A DNA stretch of 64,000 bases from Eremochloa ophiuroides (taxonomy: Eukaryota; Streptophyta; Magnoliopsida; Poales; Poaceae). Of the stretch, positions 12,630 through 24,623 are shown in pieces; the stretch's first letter is position 1; every line of letters begins with the position of its first letter. Location of the stretch: contig JAHLJS010000007.1 in the NCBI GenBank assembly GCA_038502445.1, forward strand, positions 15,684,444 to 15,748,443, in the 5' to 3' direction. Below the pieces are notes generated by a model. It searched no databases and was not told the DNA's origin. It worked only from the letters and a program-made list of their open reading frames with translations. The translations under genes were made by a program, and so were the position numbers.

Positions 12630-12742
12630 CACAGTAGAAAAACGGCCTCCAACAGATGACTCAAAGATAGTACCTATTTTGGGTGGGAGGAGAGAGGAGA
12701 CGCAAAAGTGCATCGGCTCTCTCCGTGACCCAAACGTCCTGC
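12630..12742. other. Short pre-insertion sequence between elements A and B
   Basis: 113 bp of unique-looking sequence between the right edge of A and the left edge of B, ending in the B target duplication CCTGC (12738-12742). Its continuation is at 40022 on the other side of B. It includes 'ggcctccaacagatga' and 'acccaaacgtcctgc', which resemble ends of grass Mutator-like non-autonomous elements; the right flank has comparable 'tctccaac' motifs (40500-40600). No gene. Confidence 0.4.
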
Positions 12743-14815
12743 TAAAAGGTCCCAATAGGCTAGAGGGGGGTGAATAGACTAAAAATTTCTACAAAGGACT
12801 AGACCACAAGTTAGTAATTAACAAAGCTTTTGCTTAAGCACTAGCTCTAGGCTAGTCTACGTAAGCCACCTATCACAATATACTACTCACAAGTATATGC
12901 ACACAAACGCAAGAAACTCGCACTTCGATCCTATAGTGAGAGCACCTAAACAAGTGAGTAAGCGCAAGGAAGAGAGATCGAGAAAGCTATACCACCGAGG
13001 AGAGTAGAGGTTGATCCAATCACCGGGAGAAGTCAATCAATAAGAAAACCAAGTCATCAACCAATAGAAGCACCGGAAAGCCAAATCATCCACTCGAAGG
13101 TGGAGAAGAGAGAACACTCGATTTTTACCGAGGTTCACGTGATCGCCATCACGCTACTCCTCATTGTGGCACCGATCTTCCTTGGTGGATTGCGAGCTAG
13201 GCTTCACACGCCAATCCCTCACCGGGAGCCGCTCATCAACACAAGAGAAGTGGCTTCTCACCATGAGCAATCCACTAGAGTCGGTTTTGCCACTCCGCCG
13301 GGGAATAGCCGCAAGAACCCCTCACAATCGAACCTTCGGTGTGGACTTGAACAATCACCAATCAACCTCACACCGGAATCACCTCCAAGCCATCTAGGGA
13401 CACGACAATGTCCTAAGAGAATGAGAACTCAGCAATGGCTTGCTCTCAAGTGCTCTAGAATGCAAATCACTAGCAATGATGCACTTGAGAATCACTCTAA
13501 CTCACAAAGATGATCAATGGATGAACAAGTGAGTGAGTGGGAGGCTAGAAAGTGCTCACAAAGTGTATAACAATGATCCAAACGTGCAAGAGAGTCGCCA
13601 AGTGACCAAGGAAGGAGTATAAATACCCCTAAGTGCAATCCTAGCCGTTACCCACTCAGAAACAGCCGTTAACATGCTTTTAGGGGCGTCGGACGCTACC
13701 GTCGGACAGGGTCCGTCGGACAAAACGACTGCGTTCGACGCACGGATCTGCGCCACATGTCAGACTGATTCAACCTCAACCAAACGATCTCAACGGCTAC
13801 TGCTCGCGCCACTTTTACCAACCGTCGGATGGGGCAGCGTCGGACTAAAGAACCCAGGCGTCCGACGCTTCTAGAATCTACGTAGAGAGGAAAAGCGCCG
13901 TCGGACGCTGTCTGACGCTTGGCGTTGGACCAACCAGCTCTGTCCAATGCCCTAAACACAGCTCGCCACGCACAGTGCCAGAGCGTGAACTCGCCACGCC
14001 GCACCGTCGGACTGTGAACCAATGGTCCGACGCTCACCCTTCTCCTATCGTCAGACTGTCTGACTCTCACAACAGGCAGCAGACTCAACCACCGTCGGAC
14101 GCTCGCGTGTTAGTGCGTCGGACCAACGAAACAGTAAGTCCGACGCTATGCAATTTTACATCTAGAGCTCCTGAAATGCTCGGACGGCGTCCAACGCTCA
14201 CCGTTGGACTAAAGAGCACCATCTGACGCTTTTGCACAGTGAATAGCACAGCTGGGAGGGTCATCGGACGCTTACCAATGGTCTGACACCCTGGAGATCC
14301 TAGCGTCTGACTCTCTGAACTCACCGGTTTCAAGTCTAGTTTGCACCCCTTACTTCTATGTGCTAACACCAAAGGTCCTTAACACTTGTGCACAGTGTGT
14401 TAGCATTTTTCAAACATTTTTCTAGGGTTCCAAGTCAAAGTCTAGGTTGAGTTAGATTCAACGCACATGAAATGCAACCTAGAGCACTTGAAGGTAATCC
14501 AATCACTTAGTTCTCCCTTTGATAGTCGGCTATCTATCCTAAATGTGATCACACCCACTTGGTGTTTTGATCACCTAAAAGAAAAGCCTATTTGAGGTTA
14601 TACCTTAGCCTTGATCACCTCTTCAAGTTCCTTTCTCCTTTGATCATCTCCACTTGATCCACCTTGCTTGGTCCATGGGTGAGCCTTCTTGATCAACACC
14701 ATCATCTCATAGACTCCACACTCCATGGTTAGGACTACCTACACTTAGCCAACACTTAGCAAGTAGGTTAGTCCTTAGGGTGTCATCAATTGTCAAAACC
14801 AACCTAGGGCTTTCA
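12743..14815 (-). mobile_element. 3' LTR of Copia B
   Basis: 2073 bp, plus-strand left edge TAAAAGGTCCC (the canonical TG has mutated to TA; the partner LTR keeps TGAAAGGTCCC) and right edge GGGCTTTCA at 14815. The minus-strand TATA (plus TATAAATA near 13618-13625) is followed upstream by the U3 array of GTCGGAC/GTCCGAC at about 13685-14330. The short open frames inside it are not genes. Confidence 0.9.
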
Positions 14816-15898
14816 ATCTCCCCCCTTTTTGGTAATTGATGACAACATATATAAAGACAAGAATTAAGTTTGTTTTTGAACTTGTGAGCTTGTCCCAACA
14901 AGATTATCATGTTTTTGGAATGGACAAATAACACAAATTCGGTTTGGTGGCTATTTAGCTACCCCTACATATGTGCATGAGTTTGGATTTGGAAGCTTGC
15001 CCATATATATAAATAGAGAGTAAATTTCCACCAAGTTGTGCTAGGATGGTTAGGATAAACCTTTGAAACGTGATACCAATTGAAGTTTTCAATCGAAGTT
15101 GCGGAAACTCCATCCTTAGCACTTTGATAACTAGATGATCACAAAACTTGAGCATACCGTGAGATCAACATTATAAGCAATGCTCAAATACCAAATGAAA
15201 AGGTGCAAGATCATCTAGCTACCACCTAAGCATGCTAGTTATCAAATCATCAATCATTCTTACTTCTAGCATACACCACTCAAGAACATGGCAATCGAAA
15301 GTAAAGACATGTGCAAATGTAACAATCATATGTAAGTGCACATTTTAAATGCATTCAACCAAGTTCATGAGTTTGCTCCCCCTCAAGGTGAGCTTATCCT
15401 AAGTAAAGGTTTTGATTCAAATTTTTTATCCCTTTACTTTGGCATATTGCTCTCCCGTCATCGGCCTTAATGATGGTTCATCGCGAAGCTTAAGTTATCT
15501 CCCCCTTGTTCTTGTTATCTTTGTTTTTCACCCCCTTGGCATCAAGTACCACAAAAGGGTCAAATCAATGGAGTGAGAGATTTCTTAGTCAAATTTGGTT
15601 CAATCTAGCAAACTTGCACAAGTTACTTAACTCGGTTTGAACCAAAGACAAGCTTCTTCACGCCATTAGGGGTTATCTTGCCTATGTTGAGAAAAGCACT
15701 TAGTTGCTCATTTAACTAGATTCAACACTAGGTTTGCATCCCCATGAATAAGTTATATGCCATCACTAGATCAATCAATCAAAGAAGTATGTCTATATGC
15801 TCTAGCAAGTCCTAACAAAGTATGTATGCATATGCCAAATAATGATACGTTTGCTTTGCTCGAAGGAGAGGCAAATCATAAGATTTTCATGAAGTGCA
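14816..15898 (-). mobile_element. Copia B 3' non-coding region with polypurine tract and extra PPT-like motifs
   Basis: On the minus strand the tract AAAAAGGGGGGAGAT (plus 14816-14830) abuts the 3' LTR and would prime plus-strand DNA synthesis. Further PPT-like pyrimidine runs on the plus strand occur near 15376 (CTCCCCCTC), 15500 (TCTCCCCCTT) and 15529 (CACCCCCTT). Multiplied PPT motifs in a long region between pol and 3' LTR are a described hallmark of Sireviruses. No open frame of note. Confidence 0.65.
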
Positions 15899-18489
15899 TC
15901 AACTCACGTTGGAGTAGTCAAGTATCTTCAATTCATTCCTTAGCTTGCAAAATCTAGCTTTATCAAGTGGCTTTGTGAATATGTCGGCTAGTTGATCATC
16001 GGTGCCCACACTTGTGATTGCAATATCCCCTTTTGCTTGGTGATCTCTTATAAAGTGGTGCCTCACATCTATGTGTTTGATTCTAGAATGTTGCACCAGA
16101 TTGGTTGTGATCTTCACCGCGCTTTCATTGTCACATAGCAATGGAACCTTGTTGAATTTCAACCCAAATTCCTTTAAGGTTTGCTCAATCCATAGTATTT
16201 GTGCACAACAACTTCTCGCACTAATGTATTCGGCTTCGGCGGTAGATAGTGCAACACTATTTTGCTTTTTGGATGACCATGAAACTAGTGACCTTCCCAA
16301 GAGTTGACAAGTACTGGAAGTGCTCTTTCTATCAATCTTGCAACCGGCATAGTCCGCATCCGCATAACCGATCAACTCAAAGTTGGAGCCTTTGGGATAC
16401 CACAAAACAATGTTAGGTGTGCTCTTCAAATACCCCAAAATTCTCTTTGTAGCCTTCAAATGACTTTCTCTTGGAGAGGCTTGATATCTTGCACACATGC
16501 ACACACTAAACATCACATCCGGCCTAGAAGCGGTCATATAGAGTAGACTACCAATCATTGACCGATATTGCTTTTGATCAACCAATTCACCTTCTTCATC
16601 CGGTTCCAAGCTTCCACTAGTACCCATAGGTGTTGAGATTGCTTTTGCATTTTACAATCCAAACTTCTTCACCATGTCCTTGATATACTTATTTTGACTC
16701 ACAAAAGTGCCATTCTTCAATTGATTTGGAGTTCAAGAAAGTAACTAAGTTCACCAACCATGAACATTTCAAACTCTTTGGCCATCATTTCTCTAAACTC
16801 CTCACAGGACGCTTGACTTGTTGACCCAAAGATGATATCATCAACATAGATTTGCATGATGAACAAGTCATTACCAATCTTCTTAGTGAAGAGAGTGGTG
16901 TCAACCTTTCCCATCTTGAACCCTTTAGAGAGTAGGAAATCCCTCAACCTTCTCATACCATGCTCTTGGTGCTTGTTTCAAACCATAGAGAGCCTTCTTG
17001 AGCTTGTACACATGATCGGGCTTCTTGTCATCTTCAAAACCGGGAGGTTGCTCAAGAAACACTAACTCATTGATGTAGCCATTTAGAAATGCACTTTTGA
17101 CATCCATTTGATAGAGCTTGATGTTATGAGCACATGCATAAATCAATAGAATCCGAATTGCTTCCAATCTTGCCACAGGTGCATAGGTTTCTCTAAAATC
17201 TAAGCTTTCAACTTGAGTGTAACCTTGTGCAACCAATCTTACTTTGTTCCTTACAATAATCCCATCTTGATCTTGCTTATTCCGGAAGACTCACTTGGTG
17301 CCATTCACATTATACTTGCTTGGTCTTGGAACTAATTCCCATACTTGATTTCTCTCAAAGTTGTCCAATTCTTCATGCATAGCATTTATCCAATCCTCAT
17401 CCTTGAGAGCTTTCTCGATGTTAGTAGGCTCCTCTTGTGAGACAAATGAGTAGTGCTCACAAAAAGAAGCTACCATTGACCTTTTTTGCACACCTCTACT
17501 AATATCACCAACAATTTGATCTAGAGGATGGTCTCTTGCAATATAAGTGGGTTGAAGCACTTGAGTTGAACTAGCATCTTGGACTTCATTTTGATCTTGA
17601 TTTTGAGTTTGAGCTTGAATGTCACTTGATCTTGCTTGATTTTCATCATCCACTTGCACGATAGGAGGGGTGACCACTTGATCATGATTTTCTTCAACTT
17701 GTCTTAGTCTAATGTCACCAATGCCCATGTTCTTCATAGCATCAACTAATTGAGGTCCTCTCACATCATCAAGATTGTCCTTCTCATCTTGTGACCCATT
17801 AGTTTCATCAAACTCAACATCATGGACTTTTTCAACTATCTTGTGAGTCTTGTTCCATACTCTATAAGCTTTGCTTGAAGTTAAATACCCAAGTAGGATA
17901 CCTTCATCACACTTCTTCTCAAACTTGTCCAAACGAGTGCCCTTCTTCAAGATATAGCATTTGCAACCAAACACTCTAAAGTATGCAATGTTGGGCTTTC
18001 TTCCATTCAAGAGCTCATAGGGTGTCTTCTTTAACATTGGATGACAATAAAGATGGTTACTAGAGTAGCAAGCCGTATTGATAGCTTTGGCCCAAAAGTC
18101 ATCACTAACATTGTACTCACTTAGCATTGATCTTGCCATGTCAATAAGAGTTCTATTTTTCCTTTCAACGAGACCATTAGATTGAGGAGTGTACTTAGCC
18201 GAGAATTGATGCTTGATTCCCAACTCATTACATAGATCATCAACTCTTGTATTCTTGAACTCACTACCATTGTCACTCCTCACTTTTTTCACCCTTGTAT
18301 CAAACGTATTTTGGCTTCTCTTGATGAAAGATTTGAAGTTATCAAACACCTTACTCTTATCAATAAGAAAGAATACCCAAGTGTATCTAGTTAAGCCATC
18401 AACTATCACAAAGCCATACTTATTTCCTCTAATGCTTGCAATAGCTCAAGTGGACTAGACGTACTCATCATGCCTTTCTTAGGATGTGT
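15899..18489 (-). pseudogene. Copia B pol: integrase core, reverse transcriptase, RNase H (broken)
   Basis: Minus strand, leftwards from the C insertion: integrase (18409-17291) with the first Asp in IVDGLTRYT, the second in RSDNGSEF and the Glu in GLVERKNRT, so D,D,E are all present; its C-terminal linker follows. Reverse transcriptase spans 17236-16717 with QMDVKSAF and YVDDIIFGS. RNase H (16627-15899) has DADYAGCKIDRKSTS and a conserved WSSKKQNSVALSTAEAEY block. Frame changes near 17240-17290 and 16930 and at 16700-16630 break the polyprotein. The upstream half of pol is at 35293-35860. Confidence 0.9.
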
Positions 18490-18494
18490 ATTCC

Positions 18495-21400
18495 TGTAAT
18501 ACCCCGGGTATTACGGCTAATTAATTATGCCATGTCATCATGTTTATTATTAAGCATCTGCATATGATTGTGCTTAGGGATTTTAGAGTGACTTATTTAT
18601 GAATTTTATTGGTGTTGCAATTGAATCCCTAATTGACAAGTAAAAATTAAATCAAAGGAAAAATCTGAATTTAAGCCTTAATGGGACCCAAAACCCTAAA
18701 TCAAAATTTGCTTGGAATCTAGTGATAGTGGCTTAATAAAATTTGTAGATCTTTTAAAATGGAAAAACTTTTATTTTGGGTGTTTTTGAAGTCCCTTAAT
18801 AGAAATTTAAATTAAACCCTAATTACTACTTTGAAATTCAAATTTGAAATGCTAATTTGAAAACTATCAAGAATCTGACCAAACTTATTTAATGAAAGTT
18901 GTGAATCTCCGCAAATAGAACAACTCTTATTTTTGAAGATTTTGAAGTTATTGAGAAAAATCTAGAGAATTTAACAGGATTAGAAATGGATTTCAAATAG
19001 TTGTTTTACCCCCTTTCCAATATTTTCAAAATTATTCAAAATTTGGATTTGGTCCCAAAACCAATATTGTTTAGAATTTGAAATCCTACAACTTTGATAT
19101 TTGCACATTTCTGAGCTGATGCACAGAATGATGTGAATTGAGCCAAAAACCGATTTGAGGGCATTCAAATGGCTACAGTAGCCTGCCTCCTCTCCTCTGT
19201 TCGCGCACAGGGCCGGCAGCCGCCCGTGCCGACCGGCCCCGTGCCCCCTGCCGTAGCCGAGCTAGTAGGGGACCCCGCGCCGCCCCGGTTCACCTCTGTC
19301 CCCTCCCTAATGCACCTTAAAGGCACCCGGTCGCCTCCCTGCCTGCTCTTCTCCATCTCGGGTCGCCGGCGACCACCTCCACTGCCCGGCCAAATTGGTT
19401 AGCACCCGACCACCACTTCCAAATTGCCCGAGCAGCTGATCTTCTTACTCCCTTGCGCACCCAGTGCATCAATTTGTGCTTAAGTTCGTGCCCTGTTTGT
19501 CCGGGAACGCCTGTCGTCGTCCTCGGGTCTGGCCGGAGCGCCACCGCAGCCATCCCTCACGCGTCTAGATTGCCGTAGTGAGCCTCTCCTCCTTCGGCCT
19601 CCCGTTTTTGACTCTCTGTTTCATGCTTCGGCTCATGCTCACGACGGTTTTCCATTTCGTCCCCTAGGATCGCCGGAACGGGACTTCGCCGTCGAAGCCG
19701 AGCCGCTGCATCCGCCGCCGTCGTCAAGCTCGCCGTTTCGGTCCGTCTCAGCCTTAGCCAGCCGTCGGTCTAGGACCGTGGTGAGCTCCTGGTCTTCCCC
19801 GGCTCTTTTCCTTTAACTCTACCGCACCCCCGCGGCCGGAACAGGCTCACCGTGCCGCCGCATCCGCCATGGGCGAGTCAAGGCTCGTTGGAGGCGCGTG
19901 AGGTAGGGGCTAACCTAGCTAGGGCGTTCACCAGACTCTGCGGTTCACGTTGGCACGCTTGGCTTCGTTGCTGGAACCGCCGGCGGTGAGATCCGCGGCA
20001 GGCCGCAGCGTGTGCGCGCGCGCACGAGAGCGCGGGAGGAAGAAGAGGGAGCTGACAGGGGGGTCCCGCCTGTCAGCGTCCCTGAGGGAGAGCGCGCGCG
20101 CGGACGAGAGCTGGGCCGGCCTACTGTTGTTGGGCCGTCTCGGGCCGAAATCGTTTTCCTTATTTTGTTGAGAATTTCAGTGGCTTTTCTAATATAAATT
20201 AGAATGAATAGTACTGCTATTTGTTATTTTTATAGGAATATTTCTGTTGAACTAAAAATCACAAAAATAATTGTAGGTACTCTCTGGAGCATGTAGTATT
20301 TTATAAAAATATTAAATATAGGAACTAAAAATCAGCATATTAATTAGTAAATGCAACTTTGGCCAATTTTAATAAATTCCAGATTAGTCCAAAAATCATG
20401 AAAATTTATATGACACTATTTTAGGGTAGAACCTATTTGTTGATGAAGTTTGGGCTCAATTAGAAACTGTTTGATCACTTGTTAATTAAATACTAGGTTA
20501 ATTGGGTAATAAAATTGATTTAAGTAAATAATCCCTGTAGTGTGTGTGATTTTTGGATTGATTGGGTTCATGGATCTTTCACCATGGTGATCCTTGACAA
20601 AAGTAGTGATGTCACTTGTTAGTTGTAGTAAAGCTGTGCAGCGGCATTCTATGACTGTAAAAACGGTCGATAAAACAAAATATGAAAACACCGTTTTGCT
20701 TTCTGTAAAACGCTTACAACTTTACCGTGAAGGAAAGTTGTACTCAAGGTCTAAATGATTTACTTTTGAGCATTTCATTCATTATCTTCATACCATGCTA
20801 TGCATGCATCATTGCATTCGTGTAGTACCCGTCACCGAGGAAGTCCAAGTCGAGGCCACTGCCGAGGAGGTCACTCCGGTCGTCCAGGGATTCGACATCT
20901 GCGGAACCGAGCCCTACCCGACGCTGTACGCAATCCAAGACAAGCCCCCATGCATTCAGCCCCGCCTTGTGTTTTATAAAGTATTTGTAACTTGAGTCTA
21001 TCATTGCATTAGGTTGTTAGGAGTTGTTTGTCACCTATATTGTTGCATTACCTGCCTTGATATATAATACCCCGGAAACCTGTTTAAAAATAAAAATATT
21101 CAAAAATGCTTATCCCTGCTTAATCAATCTAGATTTGCATAAGAAAGCTATTTTTGACCTATGTGAATGTGATAACTATGAATCATGAGAAAGGAGAAAG
21201 GGACATGAGTCCGTTCGGGGACTGTGTACTTGGGTAGCAGCCCCAATGCATCGTAACCAACGGAAATGGGTTTTCTGTTCGTTGGTTGTGAATTTGGGTT
21301 AGAGTCCCAATGCTTGACCATCAGCGGGAAAGGGATTTGAAAACCGTTGGGACACTTGTATTTGGGTTAGAGTCCCAATGCAATGTCGCCGGTGGAAAAG

Positions 21401-22448
21401 AATTAGGGACCGTTCGTTGTAGGCATGCTGTGATCGAGACTTTGCAACTAGCCACATACTACGGAAAGCTCTGACTCCGGTGGCTCTACTACTTGAACCG
21501 ACAACCACGCACTGGGAGTGGAGAGATGGCGAGAGCAGCGTGTACCCTCGTGGCCGGCATGCCTGGAGAGGAGAGGAGTACTGTGTTCTCGGATGGCGCA
21601 GGACGGGTTCAGGGGTAGAAAAGCCGTGGTAGCCGGAGTTGGTATATGCAAGCTTAAGTGCTACATATGCAGTGTGAATAGGGATCCCTAGCTGGGTACT
21701 AATTGATTCGAATCGTCGTTGCTCCTCGGATATGGAGACTTGATCCTTTGACCTACAGCTGGTGTTTTGAGAATGATTAAAGAATTTAAAAGTATGATGA
21801 TAGATGAGAATGAATTTGGAACTATGGATCATGATTTAAATAAAATTGAGTAAAATATTGAAAAAGGATAGTAATACTTTTCTGCAAAACCTTTGACTCT
21901 TGTTCAAGCCTTACCTTGACTCCCTTCAGCCTGCATTCCTGAGTCTCATCCCTTTTTGTTAGTCGGGTAAGTCTTGCGGAGTACCCCAGTACTCAGGGTT
22001 TGTTAACCCCATGTTGCAGGGATACAGCAGTCGGAGGTTTGTCTCGCCCCCTGCTGTGTGACGGTGGTCCAGGAGGGAAGTGAGGAGGAGTAAGGTTGAA
22101 CCCATGGGCAGGGTTCTTATCATTAAATACCTAATTATGTTGTATCGTCATTCCACTGCTACTTATTTTATTTATCGTCTGTAATATTTGCACCTTAATC
22201 TTATTTGGACAAATGGTTTGTAATCTAAGTACCTGATAATCTTTCCGCGCTTTTACTCTGATGTAATTTGTTATGAAATGTTGTAATTCTGTAATGGCTT
22301 CGCAATGGGATCATGTCGGAGGAAATCGGGCGCTAATGTAGCCCGGCAGGACCTTTTAGATCATTTGGGACACGGGCCCGGCTGTCAGAGGTCATTAGTG
22401 ACAATGACAGGTGCCTGTGGGTCCTGTGATTTAGGCGGTTCTGTTACA
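18495..22448 (+). mobile_element. 5' LTR of chromovirus C
   Basis: 3954 bp, TGTAATACCC to CTGTTACA. It is AT-rich at both ends, with a GC-rich block at about 19170-20130 that creates many spurious open frames on both strands. A run of repeated phrases 'gggttagagtcccaatgc' occurs at about 21230-21390. No host gene is present. The same sequence, interrupted by D, forms 28241-35287. Confidence 0.92.
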
Positions 22449-22450
22449 GC

Positions 22451-22462
22451 TGGTATCAGAGC
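22451..22462 (+). promoter_or_regulatory. Primer-binding site of chromovirus C (initiator tRNA-Met)
   Basis: TGGTATCAGAGC two bases after the LTR end is the standard plant initiator tRNA-Met primer-binding site, where minus-strand cDNA synthesis starts. Confidence 0.93.
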
Positions 22463-22809
22463 ATTTCATTGCTAAATCATTACGGTACTACTTTGCAAAA
22501 CTTCAAAATATTTTGGATCATAAACTTTAAATTGCTATTTTGGTCTAAATTGCTTACTCTTGTCTTAATCTGTATTGTAGCTATGGTAGTCAATGGAATA
22601 GCGTTATTATTAGCCCTATGTTAAAAATTAAATATGTAGTTATTTATCTTGCATTGATTTTAAAATTACGTAAGTATGATTCATGCATCATGATTGGTTC
22701 ACATGATAAATAACTTCCTCCTTAAAATGAGTTATGGGTTAGGATCTATCAAACCTACTCTTGCTAGCCTATATTATGTCCCCACTAATCCCAACTTATC
22801 TTCTCCAGC

Positions 22810-23418
22810 ATGGCACGCTGCAGGCAGACCGCGCGCAAGATGACGGGACCCAAGGGTGTGCCGCGTCACCAGCTGGCGCCGTGCGACGGGGAGGCCTCTG
22901 GCAGTCGTCATCCCCGCCGCAGCCGCGCTGAGTTGCAGGAGGAGATAGAGAGGATGAGGGAGGAGATGAGGAGGATGATGGAGGACTTTGCCGCCGCTCG
23001 TCGGGAGCACTACCAGGACGTGGCGACGATCGACCGACTGCGGACTTCTGTGGCTCATCTGATCGAGCAGAGGGACGCTACCTAGGCGCGTGAGGACGCG
23101 ACCAGGGCGAGGCTGCACGAGCTTGAGATCTACGTGCAGCAGATCGAGGACTACAACGACACACTGCACGAGGAGGTGCATAGGCTCAACAACGAGCTTA
23201 ATCCTGATCGTGCAGCCACGTGTTGAGGACCCTGAGGATGGGGTGGTTGTTGGTCCTGAGGATCAGGACATGGAGAACGTTGACGAGGAGATTGAGCCTC
23301 TCCAGGTGATCGTCGAGGAGGACGCCGACGAGGACGTCGAGGAGGGCGTCGAGGAGCACGTGGCGGAGATTGATGAGGACGGTGTCGTCTCTGACGGGAC
23401 CGTGGGTGACGACGTCTA
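22810..23418 (+). pseudogene. Accessory ORF of chromovirus C upstream of gag: coiled coil plus acidic tail (broken)
   Basis: An open frame starts at ATG 22810 (MARCRQTARKMTG). After a basic first 40 residues it has a Glu/Arg/Met-rich heptad region (about residues 40-65) and stays charged. A TAG at 23083-23085 interrupts it, but the same frame continues with a further coiled-coil-like stretch (residues such as HELEIYVQQIEDYNDTL) to a TGA near 23224. A different frame then encodes a strongly acidic tail (EDPEDGVVVGPEDQ to GDDV, stop 23417-23419). I read this as one ancestral protein broken by a stop and a frameshift. I recognise no named family. It sits between the primer-binding site and gag, where most chromoviruses have only a leader. 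Confidence 0.55.
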
Positions 23419-23618
23419 GACTAGCAGCAGGACTAGTGATGTCAGTATTCGCACTTTTTAGGGTATTATAATGTCAGTGTTGCCATGAAAACCTTAGCTA
23501 TGGTTTGAGAACTATGTCGAATGTTGGTTATGTACCCTGGTTGTTATAATGTATGGTGTGTACTATATTAAGACTTGATTAAGTAATCTAAGACTCAGTT
23601 TGGCTTAATTATGCACAG

Positions 23619-24623
23619 ATGCCTGTTCACACCCGCTCGACTGGTGCTGGTACTTCTGAGGACGGGGCCATTCTGCAAGCACCACCTATTCCACCCACCT
23701 TGGCAGATGCCGTCTCCGCCTTAGCCAACGCTACAGCGTTGCTTGCTCAAAACCGGGATGACCGTGGTGGGCGCCGTGGCCGCCACCATGATGAGGAAAC
23801 AACTTATGTGGACTTTACCGACACCCGTCCACCGGTGTTTACCAAAGCAGATGAGCCGCTGGAAGCAGATGACTGGCTCTGTATCATGGAGCAGAAATTT
23901 GGATTGATTCGCTGCACAGAAACCCAGAAGCCGTTGTTTGCAGCACAGCAACTCCGAGGCCCTGCGAGCGCCTGGTTTGCAAACCTCCAGTCAGCCCAGC
24001 CGGAAGGGCACCAACTTACTTGGACAGAGTTTCGCAAGGCTTTCCGTGCACATTACATCCCTACGGGTGTGATGAAGATGAAGTTGGATCAGTTCTTGGC
24101 TCTGCAACAGAGGGAATCTACAGTCATGCAGTATGTCAGTCAGTTCAACCATCTGTCGCAGTATTTCCCTGAGCATTCCAACACCGATCAGAAAAAGAAG
24201 GACTGCTTTGTCAGGGGTTTGAACTTCAAGATTCAGCGAAGCCTGTCCAACAATCTCAACTGTACTTATCATGAGGCTGTCAACAGTGCCATTGCTTTTA
24301 AAAAAAGTGACCGTAAGCATCAAGAAAAGAAGAAAAAGAAGAAGTCTGGATCAGTTGGATCTTCTGGCCATCAAAAGCGCCAGAAAATCATCTACCATCC
24401 CACTCACCACTCACGTCCGCGGTATCCCCATCAGCAGGTCATAGTTCGAACTGCTGCTACATCCCACATTTCCAACCAACAAAGTGCCACCCAGCCGAAT
24501 GCCCCTGGCATTCGCGTAACCACTCCTCAAGCAACCTACAACCAACCCTACTACAATTGTGGCAAGATGGGACATTGGTCCCGCAACTGCCCATTCCCCA
24601 AACAGTACAATCAGAATGCGTAG
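23619..24623 (+). pseudogene. Chromovirus C gag
   Basis: The 334-codon frame starts MPVHTRSTGAG. A capsid (retrotrans_gag type) region lies at about residues 65-220, including DWLCIMEQKFG, PASAWFANL and YVSQFNHLSQYFP. A basic Lys-rich stretch follows (about 225-245), then a zinc knuckle near residue 315 reading YYNCGKMGHWSRNC. The usual first Cys of CX2CX4HX4C is Tyr here, so the knuckle is damaged. The frame ends in TAG at 24621-24623, where related elements continue towards protease. Gag would form the particle and bind element RNA. Confidence 0.88.

Noticed and set aside
13100..13513. 137-codon frame, repeated at 38303-38722
   Set aside because: Present in both LTRs of Copia B at the same place, so it is LTR sequence read by chance, with no domain.
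19165..20197. Cluster of short open frames (with a second set at 28910-29961)
   Set aside because: They lie in the GC-rich block of the two LTRs of chromovirus C; the same frames appear in both copies.
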